Positions 43,390-52,041 are shown, counted from the first letter of the stretch. The stretch: 64,000 nucleotides of DNA from an uncultured Bacteroidales bacterium (GCA_902760865.1 CACWID010000016.1:27786-91785), one strand, 5' to 3'. Made by a program: numbers and translations. The notes: generated by a model not told the origin, from the sequence alone.

Positions 43390-44109
43390 ATGATTAACCT
43401 GAGCGTCAATGTCAACAAGATAGCCACCCTGCGCAATGCGCGCGGCGGCAATATGCCTGACGTGCTGCAGGTGGCCATGGACTGTGAGCGCTTCGGAGCC
43501 GACGGCATCACCGTTCACCCCCGCCCTGACGAGCGCCACATCCGCCGCAGCGACGTGCTAGCACTGAGGCCACTCGTGAGAACCGAGTTCAACATCGAAG
43601 GTTACCCCAGCGAGCAGTTCATGGAACTGGTACTTAGTGTGCGCCCCACCCAGGCCACACTGGTCCCCGATGCCCCCAATGCGCTGACCTCGTCAGCCGG
43701 ATGGAACGTGCAGGACAACATGGAGTTGCTCTGCGGCATCGTCGACCGCCTGAAAGAAGCCGGCATCCGCACGAGCATCTTTGTGGGTACCGACCTCGAG
43801 AACATCCGCGCTGCGGCACGCACCGGCACCGACCGCATCGAGCTCTACACCGGCCCCTTTGCCGAGGACTTCGAGACGGGTTATGACCCCGAGGGGGCCG
43901 TGGCACCCTTTGCCGCTGCTGCTGCCACCGCCCACAGCGTGGGCCTCGGCGTGAACGCCGGCCATGACCTTAACTTGAAGAACCTCAAGTTCTTCCAGCA
44001 GCATGTGCCTCATCTGGCTGAGGTGTCAATCGGCCACGCACTGGTCTGCGACGCCCTCTACCTGGGTCTGGAAGCCACCATCAGGGCCTACAAGGACTGC
44101 TTGAAATAA
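43390..44109 (+). CDS. pdxJ: Pyridoxine 5'-phosphate synthase
   Basis: A 239-residue TIM-barrel enzyme that makes pyridoxine 5'-phosphate from 1-deoxyxylulose 5-phosphate and 3-amino-2-oxopropyl phosphate (vitamin B6). Family motifs: [71 protein letters not shown] and EVSIGHAL near the end. Length is normal. In many Bacteroidetes pdxJ stands before the exbB-exbD-tonB genes, as here. Confidence 0.97.
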   Translation: MINLSVNVNKIATLRNARGGNMPDVLQVAMDCERFGADGITVHPRPDERHIRRSDVLALRPLVRTEFNIEGYPSEQFMELVLSVRPTQATLVPDAPNALTSSAGWNVQDNMELLCGIVDRLKEAGIRTSIFVGTDLENIRAAARTGTDRIELYTGPFAEDFETGYDPEGAVAPFAAAAATAHSVGLGVNAGHDLNLKNLKFFQQHVPHLAEVSIGHALVCDALYLGLEATIRAYKDCLK

Positions 44110-44160
44110 AAACCGCTTTTTAACGTTAATAATAGAAATAACCAAATATAACAGATTAAT

Positions 44161-44964
44161 ATGTCAATACTTAGCATGATCTTCGCTCAAGGCGAGCCTG
44201 TAGTCGAAACTGTACAGCAGGTCGCCGACTCCGTGCAACAAACTATGGACAGCTCCGTACAGGTGATTACCGACAGTGCAGCCGCCATCGCAGCCGCTAC
44301 AGCACCCGCTGCTGCCGCTGCTGCCGAGCCCGTTATCAAGGAACTCTCGGTATGGGACCTGATTACAGCAGGCGGATGGTGGTTCATGATACCACTGGCA
44401 CTGCTGGCTGTGGTGAGCATTTACATCTTCTTTGAACGACTGTTCGCCATCAATCATGCCAACCGTCAGGACAAGTCCTTCATGGACCGCATCAAGGAAT
44501 ACATCCACCGCGGTGAGGTGGACCAGGCTCTCAAGCTCTGCCAGGACACCAACACCCCCTACTCCCGCATGATCGAGAAAGGCGTGACCCGCATCGGCCG
44601 CCCGATGAACGATGTGCTCGTCGCCATCGAGAACGTGGGCAACATGGAGGTCGCCAAGCTCGAGAAGGGCTTCAACTGGCTGGCTACCACCGCCGCCGGT
44701 GCCCCCATGATCGGTTTCTTGGGTACCGTGGTCGGTATGGTGAACGCCTTCTTCCAGCTGGCCAGCGCCGGCAACAACAGCAACGTGTCCATCCTGGCCG
44801 GTGGCATCTACCAGGCCCTGGTGACCACCGTCGCCGGTCTGATTGTGGGTATCATCGCCCTGTTTGCCTACAACTACCTCACCTCGCGTGTCAACAAGGT
44901 GATGAACAAGCTCGAAGGCAAGACGATGGAGTTCATGGACCTGCTCAACGAGCCTGCCAAGTAA
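44161..44964 (+). CDS. exbB: MotA/TolQ/ExbB proton channel protein
   Basis: A 267-residue inner-membrane protein. An Ala-rich N-terminal region leads to three spans: WWFMIPLALLAVVSIYIFFERL, then the conserved GAPMIGFLGTVVGMVNAFF, and ALVTTVAGLIVGIIALFAYNYL. It forms the proton channel with ExbD and powers TonB. Starts 51 bp after pdxJ. ExbB is preferred to TolQ because exbD and tonB follow. Confidence 0.93.
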   Translation: MSILSMIFAQGEPVVETVQQVADSVQQTMDSSVQVITDSAAAIAAATAPAAAAAAEPVIKELSVWDLITAGGWWFMIPLALLAVVSIYIFFERLFAINHANRQDKSFMDRIKEYIHRGEVDQALKLCQDTNTPYSRMIEKGVTRIGRPMNDVLVAIENVGNMEVAKLEKGFNWLATTAAGAPMIGFLGTVVGMVNAFFQLASAGNNSNVSILAGGIYQALVTTVAGLIVGIIALFAYNYLTSRVNKVMNKLEGKTMEFMDLLNEPAK

Positions 44965-44971
44965 ATATCGG

Positions 44972-45069
44972 GCATTAGACTCTAGACTTTGGGCTCTAGG
45001 TATCAGGCTTTAAGGGCCTCTATTAACCAGGGACTAAGGACTAGAAACTAAGGACTAAAAACTAGAAAA
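44972..45069 (+). repeat. CTAG-word tandem tracts between exbB and exbD
   Basis: tagactctagactttgggctctagg (44976-45000), then ggactaaggactagaaactaaggactaaaaactag up to four bases before the exbD ATG. The second block nearly repeats the texts at 8.39 and 18.23 kb. Confidence 0.8.
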
Positions 45070-45072
45070 ACT

Positions 45073-45573
45073 ATGGCACTCAAGAGACAACACAAAACCC
45101 TGTCGATGTTCAGCATGGCCTCGATGACCGACATCATCTTCCTGCTGCTCATCTTCTTCATGGTCACCTCGACGTTTGTCTTCCCATCGGCGCTGGAGGT
45201 CAATCTGCCGCAGAGCAGCGAGCAGACGGCCATTAAGCCCTCGACACGCATCTATGTGGACAAGGACCTGAACATGTTCGCCACACAGCAGAACCCTGAT
45301 GGCGGCGAGAGCGACCTGCTGCCCATCGCGCCCGAACAGCTCGAAGGCTTCATGCAGGCACTCAAGAACGCCAATCCCAATGAGTTTGTCGCCGTCTATG
45401 CCGACGAGGAAGTGAACTATGGCAAGATTGTCGAGATCCTGGACAAGGGCTCCAAGCAGGGCGTGAAAATCGTCCTCGCTACCAAGCCCAGCGAAGCATC
45501 ATTCGGTCCCCAGACCGTAGAGGAAGTGCCTGTCGATGCACAACCCGTTGAGCCGATTCCCGTCAATCCCTAA
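45073..45573 (+). CDS. exbD: ExbD/TolR biopolymer transport protein
   Basis: A 166-residue protein with a single N-terminal span that carries the essential Asp: SMASMTDIIFLLLIFFMVTSTFVF. A periplasmic domain follows (IYVDKDLNMFA, VYADEEVNYGKIVEILDKG), with a Pro-rich tail. Many Bacteroidetes have two exbD genes here; this locus has one. Confidence 0.94.
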   Translation: MALKRQHKTLSMFSMASMTDIIFLLLIFFMVTSTFVFPSALEVNLPQSSEQTAIKPSTRIYVDKDLNMFATQQNPDGGESDLLPIAPEQLEGFMQALKNANPNEFVAVYADEEVNYGKIVEILDKGSKQGVKIVLATKPSEASFGPQTVEEVPVDAQPVEPIPVNP

Positions 45574-45588
45574 AATCACATCACCACG

Positions 45589-46479
45589 ATGGAAGATAAT
45601 CGCCGCAAACACAGCCTCTGGGCCCTGCTGCTCACCCTGCTCATCACCGTCGGGACGATGGTACTGTTGCTGCGCTACTCGTTGCGCTACGAACAGCTGC
45701 CTGACCAGCCCGACCTGACGCAGCTCGCACAGGACTCCATCCTGTTCGGCGGGGAATTTGTCATGCTGGGCAACACGCTCGACAACGTCCAGAACGACCT
45801 CATGGACGAGGAGTCGGCTGACCCGAGTGCATCCCCCGAGCAGGGAGATGAACCCGATATCGACGCCGATGACATGGAGGATGCAGGCGAGGCTAACCAG
45901 AAGACCCCGCCACTGGTCACCCAGAAGGCCGAATCGCCCCACAAGGTGAAGGAACAGCCCAAGGAGACGGAGCCCAAGAAACCCGGCCCCGTGAAGGAGA
46001 ATGAGAAGAAGGTCGAGAAGCCCAAGGCCAAGGATAAGAACGCCGAGGCCAAGGAAACCAAGGCCAAAAATACCAGCGAGCAAAAGACGCCGACCAACAA
46101 CGCCACCGACAACAGGGTGAAGAACGCCTTCGGCAGCGGTAGCGGCAAGGGCGGCGGACAGCAAGGCACCGCAGGAGGCAACTCCAGCCAGGGCGTACTC
46201 GCCGGCAAGCCGGGCATCAGCGGTCTCGTGGGCTACACCCTCGAGTACTGGGCCAAGCCCGTGCCCAACAGCAAGTGGTCGGGACGTGTCGCCGTGCGCG
46301 TGACCGTCGATCCGCGCGGCAAGGTCACATCCGCCAAGGCCGTCAGCGCCACCGGAGCCCTCGCCTCCCACACCGAGGTGCGTCGCGCCTGCGAGCAGGC
46401 AGCCTTGAAGTCACAGTTCTCGGTTCCCAAGAACACCATGACCGAGGGCATCGGCACCATCACCTACATCTGGCACTAA
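45589..46479 (+). CDS. tonB: TonB energy-transducing protein
   Basis: A 296-residue protein, 15 bp after exbD. One N-terminal span (LWALLLTLLITVGTMVLLLRY), a long Lys/Pro/Glu-rich linker that crosses the periplasm (KEQPKETEPKKPGPVKENEKK), a Gly-rich hinge, and a C-terminal TonB domain (SGRVAVRVTVDPRGKVTSAKAV to GTITYIWH). It passes proton-motive energy to receptors such as the SusC protein at the window start. A strong terminator follows. Confidence 0.92.
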   Translation: MEDNRRKHSLWALLLTLLITVGTMVLLLRYSLRYEQLPDQPDLTQLAQDSILFGGEFVMLGNTLDNVQNDLMDEESADPSASPEQGDEPDIDADDMEDAGEANQKTPPLVTQKAESPHKVKEQPKETEPKKPGPVKENEKKVEKPKAKDKNAEAKETKAKNTSEQKTPTNNATDNRVKNAFGSGSGKGGGQQGTAGGNSSQGVLAGKPGISGLVGYTLEYWAKPVPNSKWSGRVAVRVTVDPRGKVTSAKAVSATGALASHTEVRRACEQAALKSQFSVPKNTMTEGIGTITYIWH

Positions 46480-46503
46480 ATTCCCGCCCTCACAACACAG
46501 AGC

Positions 46504-46547
46504 ACAAGCCCTATGTTTGCACGGTCAAAGGCAAACATAGGGCTTGT
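46504..46547 (+). terminator. Terminator of the pdxJ-tonB operon
   Basis: Perfect 17-bp stem acaagccctatgtttgc with its complement at 46531-46547, ten-base loop, T-rich end. Confidence 0.88.
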
Positions 46548-46610
46548 CTTTCATCAACCCGAATCCGATAACAGGAGAGGAGTTAACCATCCACAGCTCC
46601 CCCTCTAAGA

Positions 46611-46815
46611 TTAACGTGAGTTCGACGAAATTATTAATTGTCAATCAGTGCGTTAGCAGCTCCCCCTCTAAGATTAGAGGGGGCCGGGGGGCGTTGATGC
46701 CCCAAGAGTAAGTGCATTGAGGGTGAATCATACTCCTCCGGCGCTACGCGCCACCTCCCCTATCTTAGGGGAGGAATTGATCATCAGCAACTTACTTTCG
46801 TCGAACTCACGTTAA
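46611..46815. mobile_element. Short MITE-like element with 20-bp terminal inverted repeats
   Basis: ttaacgtgagttcgacgaaa at 46611-46630 is exactly complementary to 46796-46815. The 9-bp word taagattaa stands at both ends (46606-46614 and 46813-46821), as expected for a target duplication. The element splits another repeat: agctccccctctaaga lies on its left and gattaaagggagccagaggg on its right. It carries no gene, but includes its own copy of the agctccccctcta repeat at 46659-46700. A transposase elsewhere in the genome must move it, if it still moves. Confidence 0.78.
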
Positions 46816-46854
46816 GATTAAAGGGAGCCAGAGGGCCTGTGGGCACAAAAGCAA

Positions 46855-46886
46855 GTCCCCGGCAATCATCGCTGATCGTCGGGGAC
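46855..46886 (-). terminator. Terminator of the tRNA-Leu gene
   Basis: gtccccg / cggggac hairpin seven bases beyond the tRNA 3' end, followed on the minus strand by ttgctttt. Confidence 0.75.
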
Positions 46887-46892
46887 CCTTGT

Positions 46893-46977
46893 TGGTGCCC
46901 AGGGCGGGACTCGAACCCGCACACCTCGCGGCACACGCACCTGAAACGTGCGCGTCTACCAATTCCGCCACCTGGGC
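46893..46977 (-). tRNA. tRNA-Leu, anticodon CAG
   Basis: Read on the minus strand: acceptor stem GCCCAGG / CCTGGGC, D-arm GTGGCGGAATTGGTAGAC, anticodon stem CACGT/GCGTG with loop TTCAGGT (anticodon CAG at 46941-46943), a long variable arm typical of Leu, T-arm GGGTTCGAGTCCC, discriminator A and encoded CCA. Length 85 nt. It closely resembles known Leu(CAG) tRNAs. Confidence 0.96.
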
Positions 46978-47014
46978 GTGTGACTTTGCGCAATTCGTTT
47001 TGCGTTTAGCGGTG

Positions 47015-47022
47015 CAAAGGTA
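47015..47022 (-). promoter_or_regulatory. -7 box of the tRNA-Leu promoter
   Basis: On the minus strand tacctttg; a CTTG lies 18 bp upstream (47041-47044). The tRNA starts 37 bp downstream. Confidence 0.6.
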
Positions 47023-47136
47023 GTACTTTTTTTTAACATGCAAGCATTTTTGCAAAAAAAAGTTCAAAAAGTTTTATCGAATACCATTTTTTACCCCCAT
47101 TTCCGCCACCTAAAGCCTAAAACCTAACACCTAAAA

Positions 47137-49230
47137 TCACCTATTCAACTGACGACGGTTGGTCTTCGTGTCCTTATACTTGTCGCCGGTATAGGAATCG
47201 GTGATGCCAGTCGAGAACTCGTCATCCTCCTCGTCGCCCTCGCCATTCTTGTTCTTGTCCTGCTTCTTGTCGAGTTTGTTCTTCGACTGCTCAGGCTTGT
47301 TGCGGCGGATGTCCTCAGGCTTCTGCAGATCGAGGGCGGTCTGGTAGATGTTCCAGTCCTCGTCCAGGTCCCAGTTGGCGCGTAGCTTGAGCCGCTTGGG
47401 GTAGTAATACACTTCCTCGGGCTGCAGGTGCTGCAGGTAGTTACCCGTGTCCCACTTGCCGTTGCCGTTGCTGTCGATGGTCAGCCTCAGGAAGTAGTTG
47501 CCGGGAGGCACATTGCTGAACTCAAAATTCCCGCCATGGACCGTTGCGGTGCGCATGATCTTCTCCCCGCTGCCCAGCAGCTCCACAAAGGCGCCCTCAG
47601 GCACATTTACCTTGAAATATACGTTGGCATATTCCTCCAGGCCCTTGACCTTGAGGTCCTTGCTGAGTTTCTCGTTGTATAGCCCATAAATCGAGGTGAC
47701 GGCGGCACTGTCGATGGTGAGCCGGTAGGTCGAGTCGGGTTGGAGGGACACGGGCAGCCAGTAGCGCATCGGGTCGCAGTCGTTCACAGGTCTGAGAGTG
47801 GGCGTATGGCCCGGATAGGGTACCCACAGGGTGTCGCGCTTGACCTCGAGGTGGACTCCCCGCGGGTCGATGCCGGCAATCGGCGTGTCAAACTTGAGGA
47901 TAATCGAATCCCCCACGTCAAAGGAGCCGCTCTTCGACAGGTCCATCTTCAGTTTGGGCGTGTCGTCGGGGCCCACATGCTGCAGTTCCTTGAGTTCTTC
48001 CAGGTCGCCCTCGCTAAGTTCCTTGCCCTGCTCGGCGGCCTTCTGCTGCTTCTCCAGCAGCTGGGCGAGACGTTTGGCGCGGTCCTCACGTTCCTTGGCC
48101 TTCTTTTCCTCCTCCTTGACCTGCGAGGCGGGTTTGCGGTAGCCGAAGCGGATTGTGTCGGTGACCTGCTCGAGGCTGTCGTTCTTATTGCTGCGCAGGT
48201 AGGTCATCGCCACGATGACGGTGTCGGTCTTGATCAGCGCCGAGTCGGTCATCCAGTAGAACAGCGAGTCGTTGTCCTCGGTGCGCTGCACGCGGTACCA
48301 GTCGCGGGCATGGTCGGCAGGGCGGATGATGTCCAGGTGCGGCAACGTGTCGTTCGGCGCGCCGAACAGCACATGCAGCTTGTTCGCCTCGGGGCGGCCG
48401 GTCTGCTTCACGTAGTGCGAGCGGTAGCCCTCGTTGAACATGCACAGCAACAGGTCGTTGGGCAGGTACAGCGTGTGGGTAGCAGTCATCACCGTGTCCA
48501 CGCGGCGGTCAAAGGTGAATACCGTGTCCTGTGACGTGTATTCGCTCGTCGTGGGAACGACGATGCTGTCCAGGAAGGCGATGTCCTCGGTACGCGCCAT
48601 GCGGTAGTCGCCGTCCACATCGTTCAGGGCAAACAGGTGATAACGGCCGGGCTTGAGGTTGCGCAGGGTGAACTTGCCGCGGTCGTTGGTGCGGCTCACG
48701 CGCTCCAGCGGCACGTTGGTAAAGGCCGTGTCGTCGAGGTTGCTGTGCAGGCCGACGATGACGTGCTGCATCGGTTCCAAGTCGTTGGCGCGCAGCACGA
48801 TACCCGAAACCGCCAGCGTGTCGATCTCTTCGCCTGTCGAGAAGGCGAAGGTGTAGCCGTCCAGCTGGTTGCCCTCGTTGTTGTCCTCGATGGCGTTGGC
48901 AAAGTCGATGACATAGGTCGTGTTCTCCTCCAGCGGTTCGCGGAACTCGATGGTAAGTTTGTGTCCCACAGTGCGGATAAGGGGCTGCGTCTTCGGGGCC
49001 GGCGAGACGACAACCTTCTTCTGCTGGTCCTTGAGGACGATGATCTCGTCAAAGGTGATTTCCACCTTCTGCCCCTTAAAGTTGACCGAACCTGACTCGG
49101 GCGACATCTTCACCACTCGGGGTGGCGTGTAGTCACGAGGGCCACCCTCGGGAGAGCCGATGCTGGCACACGCCACGAGCAGCAAGCCCACAGCGACCGT
49201 CAGCAGCCAATATGTCCACCGTTTTGTCAT
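47137..49230 (-). CDS. Ig-like domain lipoprotein (SbsA-type Ig domain)
   Basis: A 697-residue protein from the ATG at 49230 (MTKRWTYWLLTVAVGLLLVACAS, lipid Cys21). Residues 25-140 form a bacterial Ig-like domain (PPRVVKMSPESGSVNFKGQKVEITFDEII..LEENTTYVIDFANAIEDNNEGN). A carboxypeptidase-like strand block follows (TNDRGKFTLRNLKPGRYHLFALND), then a Lys/Glu-rich helix and a further beta region with LTIDSNGNGKWDTGNYL. Close homologues are very widespread in Bacteroidetes, but the function is unknown. The promoter is only nine bases from the ATG. Confidence 0.85.
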   Translation of the reverse strand: MTKRWTYWLLTVAVGLLLVACASIGSPEGGPRDYTPPRVVKMSPESGSVNFKGQKVEITFDEIIVLKDQQKKVVVSPAPKTQPLIRTVGHKLTIEFREPLEENTTYVIDFANAIEDNNEGNQLDGYTFAFSTGEEIDTLAVSGIVLRANDLEPMQHVIVGLHSNLDDTAFTNVPLERVSRTNDRGKFTLRNLKPGRYHLFALNDVDGDYRMARTEDIAFLDSIVVPTTSEYTSQDTVFTFDRRVDTVMTATHTLYLPNDLLLCMFNEGYRSHYVKQTGRPEANKLHVLFGAPNDTLPHLDIIRPADHARDWYRVQRTEDNDSLFYWMTDSALIKTDTVIVAMTYLRSNKNDSLEQVTDTIRFGYRKPASQVKEEEKKAKEREDRAKRLAQLLEKQQKAAEQGKELSEGDLEELKELQHVGPDDTPKLKMDLSKSGSFDVGDSIILKFDTPIAGIDPRGVHLEVKRDTLWVPYPGHTPTLRPVNDCDPMRYWLPVSLQPDSTYRLTIDSAAVTSIYGLYNEKLSKDLKVKGLEEYANVYFKVNVPEGAFVELLGSGEKIMRTATVHGGNFEFSNVPPGNYFLRLTIDSNGNGKWDTGNYLQHLQPEEVYYYPKRLKLRANWDLDEDWNIYQTALDLQKPEDIRRNKPEQSKNKLDKKQDKNKNGEGDEEDDEFSTGITDSYTGDKYKDTKTNRRQLNR

Positions 49231-49239
49231 TTTGTTCCG

Positions 49240-49247
49240 CAAAGATA
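49240..49247 (-). promoter_or_regulatory. -7 box nine bases before an ATG (near-leaderless promoter)
   Basis: Minus-strand tatctttg, then cggaacaaa, then the ATG at 49230. Also removes the longer upstream start from consideration. Confidence 0.6.
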
Positions 49248-49330
49248 GTGATTTTTTAGTTTCCAGTTGACATCCCCACCCCCCCAAAAAAGGAACACAA
49301 CAAACCCAAGAAAAACAGAACAGCATTATC

Positions 49331-49685
49331 TAATTGACAATCAACACATTGCGCCGCATACCCTTCTTATCCTCAAAAACCAATATAACCATACATTATG
49401 CACCTGAGATTTCCCCACCCCAAGGCGCCCCCAAGCGCACAGACGCCAATTTGTTCAATTGGTCACGCCGAGCAAAAAATTAGTGTAATTCGGAAGAATA
49501 AAAAAAGAAATGCGGATGCCAATTAGTATAATTCGCGTAATTCGTAGTTTTATAAAATCAGCGCGGATGCCTCAGAAATTTCAGAATATTCAGTTGTTTT
49601 AAAAAAACCTTAGCGTCTTAGCGTGGGGCCAAGAGCGCGGATGCCTCAGAAACTTCAGAATATTCAGTTGTTTGATTGAGTTGTC
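49331..49685. repeat. Gene-free stretch filled with dispersed repeats
   Basis: Contains aaggcgccccc and gacgccaatttgttcaattgg words, aattcgcgtaattcgtagtttt (near 49530, as at 23753), and two direct copies of gcgcggatgcctcagaaa-tttcagaatattcagttgttt (from about 49561 and 49636), the first followed by cttagcgtcttagcgtggggcc. No frame looks real here. Confidence 0.7.
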
Positions 49686-49689
49686 TGAT

Positions 49690-50298
49690 TCAGACTGCCG
49701 GCTCGATGCTGGACCCGGCGATGACGATGCCCACCAGCAGGATAATCAGCAGCAAGATAGTGACATAGGCAAAAATCTTGAACCCCTTGCTGGGCATCTC
49801 GTCACGGTCGTGCATCCTGGGGTGCATGCCGCTATAGTGGTGAGCCACAGTGCGCAGTTTCTCCTCCACGCCCGGCTCATGCTGCGGGCGAGGCTTCTTT
49901 TCGGGTTGAGGGCGCGTTTCGGCGGGTTTTTCCTGCTTGACCGGCTCGACAGGCTTCTTCGGCTGCACGGGGGCGGCAGGCTGCACGGGCTCAGCCTTCT
50001 TCTGGTCAGGCGATTCGAACGGCGCACTCAGGTCCACACCGCAGTAGGGGCAGAAGCTGATGCCTTCGGGCAGCTTCTTGCCACAGCTGTGACAGAATTT
50101 CGTCACCTCACGTTTGTCGCTCTCGACGGCTGCATTGTGGCGGTAGGGGGCGTAGGAATCGTCTCGAACGACGAGCTCGCCACCCTCATACAGGCACACG
50201 GCAAGGCACTGGGGGCACACGACCTGACAGTCATGTATCAGCAGCTCCTCCTGTGAGACGGCCATCCATTTTCCGCACTGTGGGCACTTGAGTTCCAT
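49690..50298 (-). CDS. Zinc-ribbon membrane protein, unknown function
   Basis: A 202-residue protein; the ATG at 50298 is chosen because the promoter lies within the longer frame. Two or three zinc-ribbon pairs: CPQCGKW, CPQCLAVC, then CHSCGKKLPEGISFCPYCG. A Pro/Lys/Glu-rich linker follows (residues about 100-150) and a C-terminal membrane span (IFAYVTILLLIILLVGIVIAG). Probably a tail-anchored protein with its zinc domains in the cytoplasm. The role is unknown. Confidence 0.82.
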   Translation of the reverse strand: MELKCPQCGKWMAVSQEELLIHDCQVVCPQCLAVCLYEGGELVVRDDSYAPYRHNAAVESDKREVTKFCHSCGKKLPEGISFCPYCGVDLSAPFESPDQKKAEPVQPAAPVQPKKPVEPVKQEKPAETRPQPEKKPRPQHEPGVEEKLRTVAHHYSGMHPRMHDRDEMPSKGFKIFAYVTILLLIILLVGIVIAGSSIEPAV

Positions 50299-50323
50299 AC
50301 GATAATCTTTCTTGAAGTAGCCG

Positions 50324-50331
50324 CAAAGGTA
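50324..50331 (-). promoter_or_regulatory. -7 box of the zinc-ribbon gene
   Basis: Minus-strand tacctttg, 25 bp before the ATG at 50298. Confidence 0.55.
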
Positions 50332-50431
50332 ATGCTTTGACTCCAAAAATGCAAATAAAAAATCCTTTTCTACCTCTGTTTAGGGCAAAAAGAGGGGCGA
50401 AAAATACATGAAAAACAAAAAATGTTCGCTT

Positions 50432-50467
50432 TTTGCTTTTCAATGTTAAGAATATCTATTACTTTTG
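50432..50467 (+). promoter_or_regulatory. Promoter of the TPR protein gene
   Basis: TTTG at 50432-50435, 24 bp, tacttttg at 50460-50467, 43 bp before the ATG. Confidence 0.7.
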
Positions 50468-50510
50468 CAGCCGCAAAACTGTAGAAAACATTAAAATTTA
50501 ACGCAATACA

Positions 50511-51191
50511 ATGGCAAAAAAACAGAATCAAGGTGCCCGCACGACGCTTGAAGAGGTGAACGAATCACTCACCAGTGCGGCCCAACGCATCGAAGACAAC
50601 AAGAAGTACATTAACTGGGCTATGATCGCTATCGCAGTCCTCGCACTGCTGGCTATCGGCTACATCTACGGAATCCGCAACCCGAATATGAAAGACGCCG
50701 AGAAGATGATCGGTGATGCCGACATGGAGTTGCTCCAGGGCAATCAGGACGAAGCACTCAAGGCCTATGAGATGGTTGCTGACAAGTATAGCAACAAGCC
50801 CGCTGAGCGCGCTCATCTCAACGCCGCTATCCTGCTTTATCAGAAGGGTGAATATGAGAAGGCCATCAAGCATCTCGAGAGCTTTGAGCCCAGCGACAAG
50901 CTCGTCGCTCCCGCCAGCAAGTCGCTGCTCGGTGACTGCTACGTCAACCTCAAGAAGCTCGACAAGGCCATGAGCGCCTATGACCAGGCGATCAGCCTCG
51001 CCGACGGCAATGAGGTCTATGCTCCGGCTTTCATGATCAAGAAGGCTACCATCCTGCATGAGCAGAAGAAGTATGCCGAGGAGGCCGCTATCTATCAGGA
51101 CATCAAGGACAATTATTACCTGTACACCCAGCAGAACCGTTTCGACGTTGACAAGTATCTGGAGCGTGCAAATGCTCTCGCTGGAAAATAA
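50511..51191 (+). CDS. Membrane-anchored tetratricopeptide protein (YfgM-like)
   Basis: A 226-residue protein. One N-terminal span (INWAMIAIAVLALLAIGYIYGI), then about four TPR helix pairs (AEKMIGDADMELLQGNQDEALKAYEMVADKY, AERAHLNAAILLYQKGEYEKAIKHLESF, KSLLGDCYVNLKKLDKAMSAYDQAI, ATILHEQKKYAEEAAIYQDI). Its layout is like YfgM, a periplasmic companion of the SecYEG translocon. It is a single gene with its own promoter, 85 bp before pyrH. Confidence 0.88.
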   Translation: MAKKQNQGARTTLEEVNESLTSAAQRIEDNKKYINWAMIAIAVLALLAIGYIYGIRNPNMKDAEKMIGDADMELLQGNQDEALKAYEMVADKYSNKPAERAHLNAAILLYQKGEYEKAIKHLESFEPSDKLVAPASKSLLGDCYVNLKKLDKAMSAYDQAISLADGNEVYAPAFMIKKATILHEQKKYAEEAAIYQDIKDNYYLYTQQNRFDVDKYLERANALAGK

Positions 51192-51276
51192 TTGCCGAAC
51201 ATAATGAATCATTGAATCATGGGTTGGACAAAACATCGTTTTGTGCCAACCTTTTTTTAAACCCATTACATGTAAC

Positions 51277-51990
51277 ATGAAACCTATTTATCATCGCATA
51301 TTGCTCAAGCTCAGCGGCGAGTCGCTGGCAGCAGAACAGAGTAGCGGCATCGATCCGCAGCGTGTGGCCGACTATGCCAACCAGATCAAGGAAATCGTGG
51401 ATGCCGGCGTTCAGGTAGCCATCGTCGTGGGCGGCGGTAACATCTTCCGCGGCCTCAAGGGTGCCGCCCAGGGATTTGACCGCGTCAAGGGCGACCAGAT
51501 GGGTATGCTCGCCACCGTCATCAACGCATTGGCACTCTCATCGGCGCTTGAGGGCATCGGACAGCCCGCCCAGGTATTCACCGCCATCGGCATGTTCCCC
51601 ATCGGCGAGCCTTACAGCAAGTGGCGCGCCATCGAGGCCATGCAGGCCGGCAAGGTCGCCATCTGCTCCTGCGGCACGGGCAGCCCCTTCTTCACCACCG
51701 ACACGGGCAGCACGCTGCGCGCCATCGAGGTCGAGGCCGACGTCATGCTCAAGGGCACCCGCGTGGACGGCATCTACACCGCCGACCCCGAGAAGGACCC
51801 CACGGCCACCAAGTTTGACCGCATCACCTATGACGAGATCTACAACCGCGGCCTCAAGGTCATGGACATGACCGCCACCGTGATGGCCCGCGACAACAAG
51901 CTGCCCATCCACGTGTTCAACATGGACGTGGTCGGCAACCTCAAGAAGGTGATGAGCGGCGAGCCCATCGGCACCGTAGTCACCCTCTAA
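51277..51990 (+). CDS. pyrH: UMP kinase
   Basis: A 237-residue hexameric kinase that makes UDP from UMP in pyrimidine synthesis. The ATG at 51277 gives the normal start (MKPIYHRILLKLSGESL). Motifs: VAIVVGGGNIFRG, GDQMGMLATVINALAL, FTTDTGSTLRAIEVEADVMLKGTRVDGIYTADPEKDP and the C-terminal VFNMDVVGNLKKV. No frr gene follows, although the two are often adjacent. Confidence 0.97.
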   Translation: MKPIYHRILLKLSGESLAAEQSSGIDPQRVADYANQIKEIVDAGVQVAIVVGGGNIFRGLKGAAQGFDRVKGDQMGMLATVINALALSSALEGIGQPAQVFTAIGMFPIGEPYSKWRAIEAMQAGKVAICSCGTGSPFFTTDTGSTLRAIEVEADVMLKGTRVDGIYTADPEKDPTATKFDRITYDEIYNRGLKVMDMTATVMARDNKLPIHVFNMDVVGNLKKVMSGEPIGTVVTL

Positions 51991-52041
51991 CCGCCATCCC
52001 GTCACTCACGCTAAGGCGCAAAGCCGCTAAGAATATAAAAC

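Noticed and set aside
46784-47067. Minus-strand frames over the tRNA-Leu gene
   Set aside because: They translate the tRNA (VAELVDAHVSGACAARCAGSSPALG-type text), a common false call.
47740-48534. 264-residue plus-strand frame opposite the Ig-like lipoprotein
   Set aside because: Shadow of the real minus-strand gene, which has a promoter and signal peptide.
49231-49326. Longer N-terminus for the Ig-like lipoprotein
   Set aside because: It contains the promoter and hides a good lipoprotein signal at 49230.
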